Assembly (NCBI RefSeq): GCF_035975855.1
Contig: NZ_CP109055.1
Location: forward strand, 9,858,001-9,922,000
DNA from: Streptomyces sp. NBC_01304
Lineage (GTDB): Bacteria > Actinomycetota > Actinomycetes > Streptomycetales > Streptomycetaceae
DNA length: 64,000 bases
Direction of reading: 5' to 3'
Position numbers and translations under genes: made by a program. This document shows, one piece after another, positions 43,498 through 52,884 of the stretch (position 1 is the stretch's first letter; every line of letters starts with the position of its first letter). The notes beneath the pieces are model-generated. The model was not told where the DNA came from, ran no database searches, and saw nothing but the letters and a program-made list of their open reading frames with translations.

Positions 43498-44340
43498 GTG
43501 GTGATCGACCGGACGGGTCTGGCGGAGTTCCTCCGGCGGCGCCGGGAGTCGCTGCAACCCGAGGACGTCGGCCTCCCGCGCGGCCGACGCCGCCGGACGA
43601 GCGGCCTGCGGCGGGAGGAAGTGGCCGCGCTGTGCCACATGTCGACCGACTACTACGCGCGCCTGGAACGGGAGCGCGGACCCCAGCCGTCCGAGCAGAT
43701 GATCGCCTCGATCGCGCAGGGACTCCATCTCTCCCTTGACGAGCGTGACCACCTGTTCCGGCTCGCCGGACACAACCCGCCCGCGCGGGGCGCGGCCGGC
43801 GAGCACATCAGCCCCGGCCTGCTGCGCATCTTCGACCGCCTGCACGACACCCCCGCGGAGATCGTCACGGAACTCGGCGAGACGCTGCGGCAGACCGAGC
43901 TCGGCGTCGCGCTCACCGGCGACCTGACCGCCTACAGCGGCCCGGCCCGCAGCCTCGGCTACCGGTGGTTCACCGACCCGGCGACGCGACAGCTCTATGC
44001 CCCCGACGAACACCCCTTCCTCACCCGCATGTTCGCCTCGGGTCTACGGGGCGTGGTCACGCTGCGCGGCCCGGATTCCCGCGCCGCGCACCTCGCCGAC
44101 CTGCTCCTGTCGCAGAGCGAAGAGTTCCGCCAGGTGTGGAACGACCACGAGGTCGGCATCCGCCCCCACGAGGTCAAGCACTTCGTCCACCCCGAAGTCG
44201 GCGCGCTGGAGCTGACCTGCCAGACACTGCTCGAACCGAGCCAGTCGCACCACCTGCTCGTCTACACCGCCGTCCCCGGCAGCGAGAGCCACGAAAAGCT
44301 GCAGCTGCTGTCCGTCGTGGGCACGCAGGCGCTGCGCTGA
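43498..44340 (+). CDS. XRE-family regulator with MmyB ligand-binding domain
   Basis: 280 residues. AAGGAGG at 43486-43492 supports a GTG at 43498 or the next at 43501. The N-terminal helix-turn-helix has the usual [17 protein letters not shown] and [20 protein letters not shown]. The C-terminal MmyB-like PAS-related domain has the typical [16 protein letters not shown] and [15 protein letters not shown] segments. These proteins normally activate or repress a divergent SDR gene, as here. The ligand is unknown; fatty acids have been seen in related domains. Confidence 0.88.
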   Translation: MVIDRTGLAEFLRRRRESLQPEDVGLPRGRRRRTSGLRREEVAALCHMSTDYYARLERERGPQPSEQMIASIAQGLHLSLDERDHLFRLAGHNPPARGAAGEHISPGLLRIFDRLHDTPAEIVTELGETLRQTELGVALTGDLTAYSGPARSLGYRWFTDPATRQLYAPDEHPFLTRMFASGLRGVVTLRGPDSRAAHLADLLLSQSEEFRQVWNDHEVGIRPHEVKHFVHPEVGALELTCQTLLEPSQSHHLLVYTAVPGSESHEKLQLLSVVGTQALR

Positions 44341-44488
44341 GCTGCCACGCCCGCACCCCTTTTCGCGACCAAGTACCCGCCAACTCAGGACCATCGCCCT
44401 CCCCGCTTCACCCCCTGCCTACTCAAGGCTTTACGCAGGGCTTATCCGAGCCCTCTGTGTGCCTGTAGGAGAGGACAAGGGTGGAGCG

Positions 44489-45952
44489 ATGGCAGTAGCG
44501 GAGCAGGGTGCCTCGGCCCCGGCAGCGGATGTCACCGCGCAGATGCGCGAGCTGGTCGAGCTGGTCGGCGGGGCCTCGAACGTCGCCACGGTCAGCCACT
44601 GCCTCACCCGGCTGCGGTTCGTCCTCAACGACCCGTCGCTCGCCGACACCGAGAAGATCGGCAAGCTGCCCTCGGTGAAGGGATCCTTCAACCAGGGCGG
44701 ACAGTTCCAGGTCGTCATCGGCAGCGAGGTCGAGGACTTCCACAAGGAGCTCACCGCGCTCCTCGGCGACCAGTCCGCCGGCTCCAAGGAGGAGGCCAAG
44801 AAGGCGGCCCGCGCGAACATGAAGTGGTGGGAGCGCGGCATCTCGCACCTCGCCGAGATCTTCGTGCCCCTCCTCTTCGCGATCATCACCGGCGGTCTGA
44901 TCCTCGGCGCCCGCAATGTCATCGGCGACATCAAGTTCGGCGACCAGACCCTCGCGGAGTCCAGCCAGTTCTGGCAGGGGACGTACGACTTCCTCTGGCT
45001 GCTCGGTGAGGCGATCTTCCACTTCCTGCCGGTCGGCGTGTGCTGGGCGACCGTGAAGAAGATGGGCGGCACCGAGATCCTCGGCATCGTCCTCGGCATC
45101 ACGCTCGTCTCACCGCAGCTGATGAACGCGTACGCGATCGGCCAGGAGACGCCCAAGGTCTGGGACTTCGGCTTCGCGCAGATCCCCATGGTCGGCTACC
45201 AGGCACAGGTCATCCCGGCCGTGCTAGCCGGTCTGACGCTCGCGTTCATCGAGCTCAGGCTGAAGAAGATCGTGCCCAACGCGCTGTACCAGGTGGTCGT
45301 GCCGTTCGTCGCGCTCGTGACGACCGTGCTGCTCGCCCACGTCGTGCTCGGCCCGCTCGGCCGTGAGCTCGGCGACCTCGTCGGCAACGGCGCCAAGGCG
45401 ATGCTGACCGGCGGCTTCGCACCCATCGGCGCGGTGATCTTCGGCTTCTTCTACGCGCCGCTCGTCATCACCGGCATCCACCACACCACCAACGCGGTCG
45501 ACCTGCAGCTGATGCAGGACATCGGCGGCACCCCGATCTGGCCGCTGATCGCCCTGTCCAACATCGCTCAGGCCTCCGCAGTCGTCGGCATGATCGTCGT
45601 GGCCAAGCGCGGGAAGACCCGCGAACTGGCCGTGCCGGCTGCCGTGTCCGCGTACCTGGGTGTGACCGAGCCCGCGATGTACGGCGTGAACCTGCGCTTC
45701 AAGTACCCGATGCTCGCCGCGATGATCGGCTCCGCGTGCGCGGCCCTGATCTGCGGGATCGCCGGAGTGATGGCCAACGGCATCGGGGTGGGCGGACTGC
45801 CCGGCATCCTCTCCATCAAGCACGAGTACTGGGCGGTGTACTCCCTGGCCATGGCGGTCGCGATCGCCGTGCCGCTCGCCCTCACCCTGGTGTTCTCCCG
45901 CCGCGCCGCGGCCCGTGAGGCGCTCGCCGAGGCCGAGGGGGCGAGCGCATGA
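44489..45952 (+). CDS. treB: PTS EIIBC component, trehalose-like
   Basis: 487 residues. The EIIB domain (about 20-95) has the phospho-Cys in SHCLTRLRFVLND. The EIIC membrane domain follows with GITLVSPQLMNAYAIG, GIHHTTNAVDLQLMQD and LGVTEPAMYGVNLRFK, the last carrying the sugar-binding Glu. The pattern best fits the sucrose/trehalose branch. The downstream hydrolase overlaps by four bases, which supports trehalose or another alpha-glucoside. No EIIA is present, so a shared EIIA elsewhere must serve it. Confidence 0.85.
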   Translation: MAVAEQGASAPAADVTAQMRELVELVGGASNVATVSHCLTRLRFVLNDPSLADTEKIGKLPSVKGSFNQGGQFQVVIGSEVEDFHKELTALLGDQSAGSKEEAKKAARANMKWWERGISHLAEIFVPLLFAIITGGLILGARNVIGDIKFGDQTLAESSQFWQGTYDFLWLLGEAIFHFLPVGVCWATVKKMGGTEILGIVLGITLVSPQLMNAYAIGQETPKVWDFGFAQIPMVGYQAQVIPAVLAGLTLAFIELRLKKIVPNALYQVVVPFVALVTTVLLAHVVLGPLGRELGDLVGNGAKAMLTGGFAPIGAVIFGFFYAPLVITGIHHTTNAVDLQLMQDIGGTPIWPLIALSNIAQASAVVGMIVVAKRGKTRELAVPAAVSAYLGVTEPAMYGVNLRFKYPMLAAMIGSACAALICGIAGVMANGIGVGGLPGILSIKHEYWAVYSLAMAVAIAVPLALTLVFSRRAAAREALAEAEGASA

Positions 45953-47628
45953 CGACCCCCACCACGACCGCCTGGTGGCAGAGCGGCACCGTCTACCAGA
46001 TCTACCCCAAGTCCTTCCAGGACACGACGGGTTCGGGCACCGGCGACCTGCGCGGCGTGATCCGCCGCCTGGACCATCTGGCCGAACTCGGCGTGGACGC
46101 GGTCTGGCTCACCCCCGTCTACCGCTCGCCCCAGGTCGACAACGGCTACGACGTCTCCGACTACTGCGCGATCGACCCGGCGTACGGCTCCATGGCCGAC
46201 TTCGACGACCTGGTGAGCGCCCTGCACGCGCGCGGTATGAAGCTCGTGATGGACATGGTGTTCAACCACACCTCCACCGCGCACCTGTGGTTCCGCTCGG
46301 CCGTCGAGGACGCGGACGGCCCGTACCGCGACTTCTACATCTGGCGCGCGCCGGCCGCGGACGGCGGCCCGCCGAACAACTGGCGCTCCAAGTTCGGCGG
46401 CAGCGCCTGGAGTTACGAGCCCAAGTCCGGCGAGTACTACCTGCACCTCTTCGCGCCGGAGCAGGCGGACCTCAACTGGTCGAACCCCAGGGTGCGTTCG
46501 GCCGCGCAGGACGTCGTCCACTTCTGGGCCCGCAAGGGCGTGGACGGCGTACGCCTGGACGTGGTCAACCTCATCTCCAAGACGCCGGGCCTGCCGGACG
46601 CGCCGGGCACGGACGGCCGGGAGTTCTACACGGACGGCCCCGAAGTCCACACGTACCTGCGGGAATTGAGCCGCGAGGTGCTGCGCCCCCACGGCCTGAT
46701 GAGCGTCGGAGAGATGTCGTCCACGACCCTCGACCACTGCCGCCGGTACGCGGATGCCTCGGGCGGCGAGTTGTCCATGACCTTCAACTTCCATCACCTG
46801 AAGGTCGATTACCCGGGCGGCGACAAGTGGACGGTCGCCCCGCCCGACCTGATCGAGCTCAAGCGCCTGTTCGCGCACTGGCAGCAGGGCATGCACGGGC
46901 AGGCCTGGAACGCGCTGTTCTGGTGCAACCACGACCAGCCGCGCATCGTCTCCCGCTTCGGCGCGGGCGACAGCGCACTGCACACGCCGAGCGCGAAGAT
47001 GCTGGCCATCGTGTTGCACGGCATGCAGGGCACTCCGTACGTCTATCAGGGCGAGGAGTTCGGCATGACGAACCCGGACTACCGCTCGATCGCCGACTAC
47101 CGGGACGTCGAGTCGCTCAACCTGTACGAGGAGTGGCGCGAGGCCGGGCTCGACGAGACGCACATCCTCGACGTGCTGGCGGCGAAGTCCCGGGACAACA
47201 GCCGGGCACCGATGCAGTGGGACGACACGGCGAACGCGGGCTTCACCTCCGGCACGCCCTGGCTGCGTACGGCGGCCAACTCTGCTCTTGTGAACGCGAC
47301 TTCGGCCCGCAAGGACGAGGACTCCGTCTTCCACACGTACAAGCGCCTGATCGCCCTGCGCAAGGAGCTGGACGTACTGGTCCACGGCGATTACACGGAC
47401 CTGGCCCCCGACGACCCGAAGCTGTGGGCGTACGTACGCCGCCACGGCACGCACGAGCTCCTGGTAGTCGCCAACTTCTCCGACCGACCCTGCCCGTGGG
47501 AGCGGCCGGCCGAGCTGGACGGCGGCGGCTGGCAGCAGCTGCTCACCAACTACCCGCGTTCCATGGGTACGCCGACGTCCGGGACGCTGCGGCCCTACCA
47601 GGCGGGAATGTGGGTGCGCAGCGCCTGA
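45949..47628 (+). CDS. GH13 alpha-glucosidase / trehalose-6-phosphate hydrolase-like
   Basis: 559 residues, ATGA overlap with the PTS gene. GH13 conserved regions: MDMVFNHTS, GVRLDVVNLI with the nucleophile Asp, SVGEMSS with the acid/base Glu, and CNHDQPRIVSRFG with the transition-state Asp. The opening WWQSGTVYQIYPKSFQDTTG and QGEEFGMTNPDY are typical of TreC and oligo-1,6-glucosidases. Coupling to a PTS transporter favours hydrolysis of an imported phosphorylated disaccharide such as trehalose-6-phosphate to glucose and glucose-6-phosphate. It is cytosolic. Confidence 0.85.
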   Translation: MTTPTTTAWWQSGTVYQIYPKSFQDTTGSGTGDLRGVIRRLDHLAELGVDAVWLTPVYRSPQVDNGYDVSDYCAIDPAYGSMADFDDLVSALHARGMKLVMDMVFNHTSTAHLWFRSAVEDADGPYRDFYIWRAPAADGGPPNNWRSKFGGSAWSYEPKSGEYYLHLFAPEQADLNWSNPRVRSAAQDVVHFWARKGVDGVRLDVVNLISKTPGLPDAPGTDGREFYTDGPEVHTYLRELSREVLRPHGLMSVGEMSSTTLDHCRRYADASGGELSMTFNFHHLKVDYPGGDKWTVAPPDLIELKRLFAHWQQGMHGQAWNALFWCNHDQPRIVSRFGAGDSALHTPSAKMLAIVLHGMQGTPYVYQGEEFGMTNPDYRSIADYRDVESLNLYEEWREAGLDETHILDVLAAKSRDNSRAPMQWDDTANAGFTSGTPWLRTAANSALVNATSARKDEDSVFHTYKRLIALRKELDVLVHGDYTDLAPDDPKLWAYVRRHGTHELLVVANFSDRPCPWERPAELDGGGWQQLLTNYPRSMGTPTSGTLRPYQAGMWVRSA

Positions 47629-47652
47629 GGCGCGAGCGGCCCGGCCGGTCAC

Positions 47653-48090
47653 TTACCAGCCCAGTGCATGACCTGCCGGGTCGAGCACCCGGCCCAGCGC
47701 CTGCTCCGTCTCCACGGTGAACAGCCCCCTGATGCCGCGCATCAGCCGCACCGCCGTGGTCACGCGGTGCGGCAGCATGCGCCCTGTCGCCGTCTGGGCC
47801 GCAGCTCGCCATTGCGCGTGGGTGCCGACCGACCGCAGCGCTTCGACGGCACGCTGCTGCTCGCCGTCGCTCAGGTGGACCAGGGCACGCCGCACACAGG
47901 CGGCCGCGGTCTCGGAGATGCCGAGCAGGGACGCGATCGTGCAGGCGGTCGGGTCCGGAGGCAGCGCGGCGGCGACCCGCCCCGACTGCGCGGCGGTTGT
48001 CTGCTCGCGCGTTGCCAGGCGAAGGTGCATGCTCGCCTGGTCCAAGATCTTGACGATGGCGCACAGCCGACCCGAGTCCACGGTTGCCAT
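47653..48090 (-). CDS. Hypothetical helical protein
   Basis: 145 residues with AAGGAG eight bases before the ATG at 48090. It is all-helical, Ala/Arg-rich, with a segment CTIASLLGISETAAACVRRA that could be a helix-turn-helix, and a Leu-rich end (HRVTTAVRLMRGIRGLFTVE). No membrane helix or signal peptide. I do not recognise the family. It converges with the GH13 gene; 230 bases without a gene separate it from the alpha/beta hydrolase. Confidence 0.6.
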   Translation of the reverse strand: MATVDSGRLCAIVKILDQASMHLRLATREQTTAAQSGRVAAALPPDPTACTIASLLGISETAAACVRRALVHLSDGEQQRAVEALRSVGTHAQWRAAAQTATGRMLPHRVTTAVRLMRGIRGLFTVETEQALGRVLDPAGHALGW

Positions 48091-48320
48091 AGCGGTACTC
48101 CTTCGCGAGACACGTTCGCCGAACGACGTCGCCTTCAGACATACCGCCACCGGCGCGTACGCCGAACCCGCCCATGGGGAGCGCACACCCCGCGCACGGA
48201 TGGGCGCACGCGTGGACGCCGCCCCCGGCATCCGCCCCGGCGCGCACCTTCTGCCACGAACGCCTCAAACACCCTGCGCCGCACAGGAGGTACGGGTGAG
48301 GCCCGGTCCCCGTCCCACGC

Positions 48321-49178
48321 TCACGCGATCCCTTCGAGGAACGGGACGATGGCATCGAGGAAGTGCTCGTTCCGATCGCCGACCACCATGTGCCCCGCGT
48401 CGGCCACATCGACGCGCCGCGCATGGGGAACCCTGTCGCAGAACTGCTCGGCGATGTCGTCGCGCACCACGTCGCTGCTTCCGCCGCGGACGAGGAGGAT
48501 CGGCGCGTCGGTGTGGCATGCGGCGTCGAGCAGACGCTCTGCCATGCCGGGCGGGTCCATCCTGCCCTCGAAGCCGGCCGGCATCCGTGGATCCCAGTGC
48601 CAGAGCCAGCGATCGCCGTGGGGCCGCAGGTTGTTCCGTATCCCCTCGGGGTTGTCGGAACGTACGCGATGCGGCAGGTGGGCGGAGACCGCCGCGGCCG
48701 CCTCCGCCACGCTCGCGAATCCGTCCGGCCGGCCGCGCATGAACTCGGTGATCCGGCGCACCCCGCGGGGATCCGGCCGATGGGCGACGTCGACCAGCAC
48801 CAGGGCGCGAATCGCCGCCTCGGGTGCCTCTCCGGCGGCGAGCAGCGCGCTCAGGCCGCCGAGCGAGGCGCCGATGAGCAGCGGCCGGCCGCCGAGTTCG
48901 GCGACGAGCGCCCGGACGTCCTCGGCGTACAGGTCGAGGTCGTAGCCGCCATCGGCCGACCATCCGCTCTCGCCGTGCCCGCGCAGGTCCGGGGCGATGA
49001 CCTGCCACCCCAGGGCGGCCAGGCGAGGGCCGGTCCGACCCCAGGCGTGTCGCGTCTGGCCGCCGCCGTGCAGCAGGACGAGCGGAGGCGCGGAATCCGA
49101 GCCCCACACATCCGCCGTGAGCAGGATCCCGCCGTGGCCCAGGAAGCGTCGGGGCCGCGGCAGTTCGCCGGGCGTCAT
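48321..49178 (-). CDS. Alpha/beta hydrolase
   Basis: 285 residues. The oxyanion segment is VLLHGGGQTRHAW, the nucleophile elbow is IGASLGGLSALL, and the His is in ADAGHMVVGDRNEHF. Asp in ILLVRGGSSDVV completes the triad. A helical cap with EFMRGRPDGFASVAEAAAAV covers the site. The ATG overlaps the TetR stop (ATGA), so the regulator and enzyme form an operon that probably responds to the enzyme's ester or related substrate. Confidence 0.87.
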   Translation of the reverse strand: MTPGELPRPRRFLGHGGILLTADVWGSDSAPPLVLLHGGGQTRHAWGRTGPRLAALGWQVIAPDLRGHGESGWSADGGYDLDLYAEDVRALVAELGGRPLLIGASLGGLSALLAAGEAPEAAIRALVLVDVAHRPDPRGVRRITEFMRGRPDGFASVAEAAAAVSAHLPHRVRSDNPEGIRNNLRPHGDRWLWHWDPRMPAGFEGRMDPPGMAERLLDAACHTDAPILLVRGGSSDVVRDDIAEQFCDRVPHARRVDVADAGHMVVGDRNEHFLDAIVPFLEGIA

Positions 49179-49801
49179 ACCGCGCCGCCTTCGGTGCGCA
49201 GCGGCGCAAGGAGCCGGTCACGGTGGGGATCCGCAGCCGCCGCGGCGAGCGCGACGTCCAGCGCGAACAGCGCACGCGCCAGGAACCGGTCGTCATCGAT
49301 CAGGGCGGCGACCCACTGATGCAGCGCCCCCACGCACGCGGTGCCGACAACGGCGGCCAACGCGTCCGTGTCGATGTCGGCGCGCAGCAGGCCCTGTGTC
49401 CGTACGTCAGCCAGCGCCTGGCGGAGCTGGGTGAGCGGGCTGCGGTCGAGCACCAGGCCACTCGCCTCCCACTCCCGCACCATGCGACGCGAAACGACTG
49501 GATCGCCCACGAACAGCTGGACGGTCGACCTGACGACTTCTCGCGGGTCGCCCCCTCCCAACACGGCGAGGCGGCGGTCGAGTTCGTCCATGAACCCGGT
49601 GGCGAGCGCCTCCCAGACCTTGTCGCGCGGTCCGATCAGGTTGTACACGGTGGCCGGGGCCACCTCCGCCCGCTCGGCGATCCGCTCGGTGCTGAGCGCC
49701 GACTCCGGGCTGTCCCGCAGGAGTTCACGCGCCGCCTCGAGGATCCGACTGCGCCGCTGAGCCTTGTGCCGCTCACGCAGCCCGCCTTCGGCCGTCTCCA
49801 T
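49175..49801 (-). CDS. TetR-family regulator
   Basis: 208 residues. The helix-turn-helix is STERIAERAEVAPATVYNLI. The C-terminal ligand domain is helical (HQWVAALIDDDRFLARALFA). It is co-translated with the alpha/beta hydrolase. The palindrome ctaaatttag 37 bases upstream is a likely autoregulatory operator. Confidence 0.88.
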   Translation of the reverse strand: METAEGGLRERHKAQRRSRILEAARELLRDSPESALSTERIAERAEVAPATVYNLIGPRDKVWEALATGFMDELDRRLAVLGGGDPREVVRSTVQLFVGDPVVSRRMVREWEASGLVLDRSPLTQLRQALADVRTQGLLRADIDTDALAAVVGTACVGALHQWVAALIDDDRFLARALFALDVALAAAAADPHRDRLLAPLRTEGGAV

Positions 49802-49837
49802 CTGCGTACCCCGTTCGCGATAAAGTTAGAGAGCAGT

Positions 49838-49847
49838 CTAAATTTAG
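49838..49847. promoter_or_regulatory. AT-rich palindrome upstream of the TetR gene
   Basis: ctaaatttag is a perfect 10-bp palindrome in an AT-rich patch (taaagttagagagcagtcta before it), unusual in this genome. It lies 37 bases before the TetR start, the expected place for an operator. Confidence 0.5.
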
Positions 49848-50084
49848 TGGAGACTCTGGATTCTGCAAGGCCCTGTTCTCCCACCTGGACGGCGATCAGT
49901 GAACGCTGTCGGCCTCGAGCCGGCGGGAAGAGCCCCGCTGACTGGCAACGCTCGGCGTTGACCGGGGCCTTACGGGGTGGGGCATTACGCTGCCCGTGAG
50001 GGCGGCCGTCGCTTTGATCATATGGATCCCGCGGATTTCTACGGCCGCCCTCACCAGCGCCCGGTCCGTGCAGCGAAGCGCTCC

Positions 50085-51152
50085 TCACTGCGGCACACCG
50101 CGAGGGCGACAGCGCCGCAGTTCGGCGGTCGGCTTCCCGCTCACGAGTTCGTCCGCGACCAGACGTCCGACGGTGGGTGCCAAGGTGATTGCCGAGTGCA
50201 TGACGGCGACGTAGACGGATCGATCCTGTGTCGCGTATCCCACGATCGGTCCGTGGGCGGGCATCGGGCGTCTGCCGATGCGGTAGTCCACCAAACGGCA
50301 TGCGTCACCGCCGCTGAAGACCGTTTGCAGGCGCCTTAGCGCGTGGCGCGCGGCCTGCTCGAGCCTTGCCGCCGGGTCGCCTTCGGCGTGCGGAAAGACC
50401 AGCAGGAGGTGTCCGTCGCGTACCTCGCGGACCTCGAAACCCGGGCCGGCGGTGATGGTCCTGACCAGCCCCGGCGGTGCGGTGAGGTGCGCCAGGCAGG
50501 CCGGGGAGGCGGCTACGGGCAGGTCGAGCTGCAGCGGTTCGGCGAGGGTCGTGACGTTGGTTCCGGCGGCGAGCACGACGGTCTCGGCTGGGTGGAAACC
50601 GGCCGAGGACAGCACTCCCACGGCGCGTGAGCCCGCCATCTTGAGCGATCTGACCGCCGCTCCGTAGATCACTTCTGCCCCGTGTGTGCGGGCCGCGTTC
50701 ACCAGTGCTGCGGCCAACGCCCTTGGATCGACTCCTCCGTCGCTCGGGGTGTGAATGGCCAGCCGGGGCGGGTCCTGGAGGTGCGGCTCCAGCGCTGCGA
50801 TGTCACTTGGCCCGACCACGTACTGCCCCGGCCCCGGCTGTGCGTGCTGCCCGTTCTGCCCGCCTTGAAGCAGAGCGTCGGTCCAGGTCAGGGAGCCGGT
50901 CCAGCGGACGGCGATCTCAGGCAGCTCGGTCTCCAGCCTCCTGTGGTCCGCCAGAACGGATGCGCGCAAGTCCCTTGCTCCGCCGGGCCATTGCCTTCCG
51001 GCGTTCCCGATCCAGGCGAAGGAGTCTCCTGTCACTCCCGTGGCCGGCGACGGCCCCTGGTCGAGCAAGGTCACGGGCACTCCCCGGCACGCCAGGTGGT
51101 AGGCCACCGAGGAGCCGACGATTCCCGCACCGACAACGACTACGGCTGACAT
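50085..51152 (-). CDS. FAD-dependent oxidoreductase (DAO family)
   Basis: 355 residues with aggag close before the ATG. The FAD Rossmann motif is VVVVGAGIVGSSVAYHLA, followed by GVPVTLLDQG. The body follows glycine/D-amino acid oxidases: VVLAAGTNVTTLA, then RIGRRPMPAHGPIVGYATQ near the end and HSAITLAPTVGRLVADEL with the flavin-contact loop. It probably oxidises an amino acid or amine with oxygen as acceptor. The specific substrate is unknown. The genes upstream (TetR) and downstream are not obviously linked. Confidence 0.85.
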   Translation of the reverse strand: MSAVVVVGAGIVGSSVAYHLACRGVPVTLLDQGPSPATGVTGDSFAWIGNAGRQWPGGARDLRASVLADHRRLETELPEIAVRWTGSLTWTDALLQGGQNGQHAQPGPGQYVVGPSDIAALEPHLQDPPRLAIHTPSDGGVDPRALAAALVNAARTHGAEVIYGAAVRSLKMAGSRAVGVLSSAGFHPAETVVLAAGTNVTTLAEPLQLDLPVAASPACLAHLTAPPGLVRTITAGPGFEVREVRDGHLLLVFPHAEGDPAARLEQAARHALRRLQTVFSGGDACRLVDYRIGRRPMPAHGPIVGYATQDRSVYVAVMHSAITLAPTVGRLVADELVSGKPTAELRRCRPRGVPQ

Positions 51153-51440
51153 GGGCTCCTCTTCGGTGCCGCGACGCCTGCTCGGACGCTCGGACTGGGC
51201 TTGCGGCTCGTCGGACCCAGTCCGGTTGCTGTAGTAGTCCCTGCATCTGGCAGTACGCAACAGAATTGGCGTGCGGCGCTCCTGGCCACGTGCCGAAGGA
51301 TTCCACCGGGCACGCATGCCGACACCCGCCGAGCAAGTCGGAGATCGGATTCCGCATCTGAGCCCATGAAAAGGGGAACCTGGCTGCGATCCGCGGTGTA
51401 TCAGAGGCAGTTGCTCACTCACCGCGGATCGGATGGCCTC

Positions 51441-52688
51441 ATGGACAAGAGCTCGAAGCAGCGCCGTTGGACACGCGCGAAGCAAGCAGCGGCAGCGACG
51501 GCCCTCGCGCTGCTGCTCGTGGCCTGCGCTGACGCGACGGACGGGGACGGGAAGCCACCGGGCAAGGCGGAGCCGAAGCCATCCACCACCGCGCCGCTCA
51601 AGACGGTGGGCAAGGCCCCGGCGCGGATCCCGTCGGCGGACAGGCTTCCGGGCTGGTCCCACAGTCTCGGCTTCGCCGCGGACGGCTCCGGGTTCGCCCT
51701 TCTCGCGGACTGCCCCGAGGACGAATCCCCGGGGAAATGCCGCCAGTTCGTCGCCGTGCTGGACAAGGGAGCCAAGGCCTGGCGGCAGGGCCGGTCGCCG
51801 CTGCCCGCCGTCGGGAACGACTCGGGCATCTCGTCGAACCTCGTCGTCCTGGGCCCCGGCCGGGCCCTGATCGCCGAGGGCCTGTCCTCGCCACGAGGCG
51901 ACCGGACCTGGTTCACCCGCGACGGCGGCCGGACCTGGAAGACCGGCACGTCCACAGCGACCGGCACCACATCCGAGGTTCCGAAGGGTGGCACCCTGGT
52001 GACCGACTGCCTGAAGCCGGGTCGTGACGGCAACGGCTGCGTACGTTCCCGCCTCGTGATGATCACGCCGGGCAGCGGCGAGTATCGCGTCCTGGCCGAG
52101 CAACCACCCCTCAAGGGCATGCTCCAGCCGGCCGAACACCCCACGGGAAACGTGCTGTTGGTCACCGGCAAGGACCCCGAGTCGGCGCGGCCCGCAGCCG
52201 TGGTGAGCCATGATCGCGGCCGCAGCTGGACCAAGACCCGGTTGCGGGGCACCTCCGAGCACACCTGGGGCTTCGTACTCGCCGAGGGCAAGGACACCCT
52301 GTACGCGGCGGAGCGAGGCCAACTTCCCCGGACGGCGCCCCAAGTGAAGAACGGCCTGCTGTCGATACATGCCAGCAACGACGACGGCCGTACGTGGACC
52401 CGGGTGTGGCGCTACCGGCAAGGCAAGGACGACGGGCTGAACTCTCTCCTCGGAGCCCCGGTCGCAGCCCACGACGGCAGCCTCACGGTGTACGGCGAGG
52501 AGGGCATCTGGCGCAGCACCGACGGCGCCCGGACCTTCACCCGCACCTCACCCGTGCGCGAACCGGCGGGCTATATGACCACCACGCCGCTCGGATATCT
52601 GTGGTCGGACAGCTTCGGAAATGGTTCCTACCGCATATCCGCCGACGGCATCCGGTGGCACGAATTCACCCTGGGCGCCTCGGGTTGA
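51441..52688 (+). CDS. Secreted lipoprotein with BNR/Asp-box (sialidase-fold) repeats
   Basis: 415 residues from the ATG at 51441, which places a lipobox (LLVAC) at the end of a signal peptide with an Arg/Lys-rich start. Four Asp boxes are visible: TRDGGRTW, SHDRGRSW, SNDDGRTW and STDGARTF, spaced as in six-bladed sialidase or photosynthesis-stability-like propellers. There is no sialidase Arg triad that I can see, so a binding or scaffold role is more likely than hydrolysis. It ends at 52688, next to a tandem repeat. Confidence 0.8.
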   Translation: MDKSSKQRRWTRAKQAAAATALALLLVACADATDGDGKPPGKAEPKPSTTAPLKTVGKAPARIPSADRLPGWSHSLGFAADGSGFALLADCPEDESPGKCRQFVAVLDKGAKAWRQGRSPLPAVGNDSGISSNLVVLGPGRALIAEGLSSPRGDRTWFTRDGGRTWKTGTSTATGTTSEVPKGGTLVTDCLKPGRDGNGCVRSRLVMITPGSGEYRVLAEQPPLKGMLQPAEHPTGNVLLVTGKDPESARPAAVVSHDRGRSWTKTRLRGTSEHTWGFVLAEGKDTLYAAERGQLPRTAPQVKNGLLSIHASNDDGRTWTRVWRYRQGKDDGLNSLLGAPVAAHDGSLTVYGEEGIWRSTDGARTFTRTSPVREPAGYMTTTPLGYLWSDSFGNGSYRISADGIRWHEFTLGASG

Positions 52689-52702
52689 ACCACCGGCGGC
52701 CA

Positions 52703-52744
52703 CTATCTCGGTCAGTTCTACGCCTATCTCGGTCAGTTCTACGC
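52703..52744. repeat. 21-bp tandem duplication
   Basis: The unit ctatctcggtcagttctacg plus c occurs twice, head to tail (52703-52723 and 52724-52744), just after the lipoprotein gene. In one plus frame it encodes YLGQFYA twice, followed by VRTNCGIVGGAWPST, perhaps a gene fragment. The 196-base gap has no other feature. Confidence 0.75.
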
Positions 52745-52884
52745 CGTCCGCACCAACTGCGGCATCGTGGGCGGCGCCTGGCCCTCGACGCGTCCATGCC
52801 CATAGCTCGACGCGCCCCTGCCCGCCCCTCGACGCGGCCCGGCGCCACCCGCATCGTGGTGGCGCCGGGATGAGCTCCTCGGAA

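Noticed and set aside
44437..44454. agggct/agccct hairpin before the PTS gene as terminator
   Set aside because: Only six base pairs with a six-base loop. Too weak to call in a genome of this GC content.
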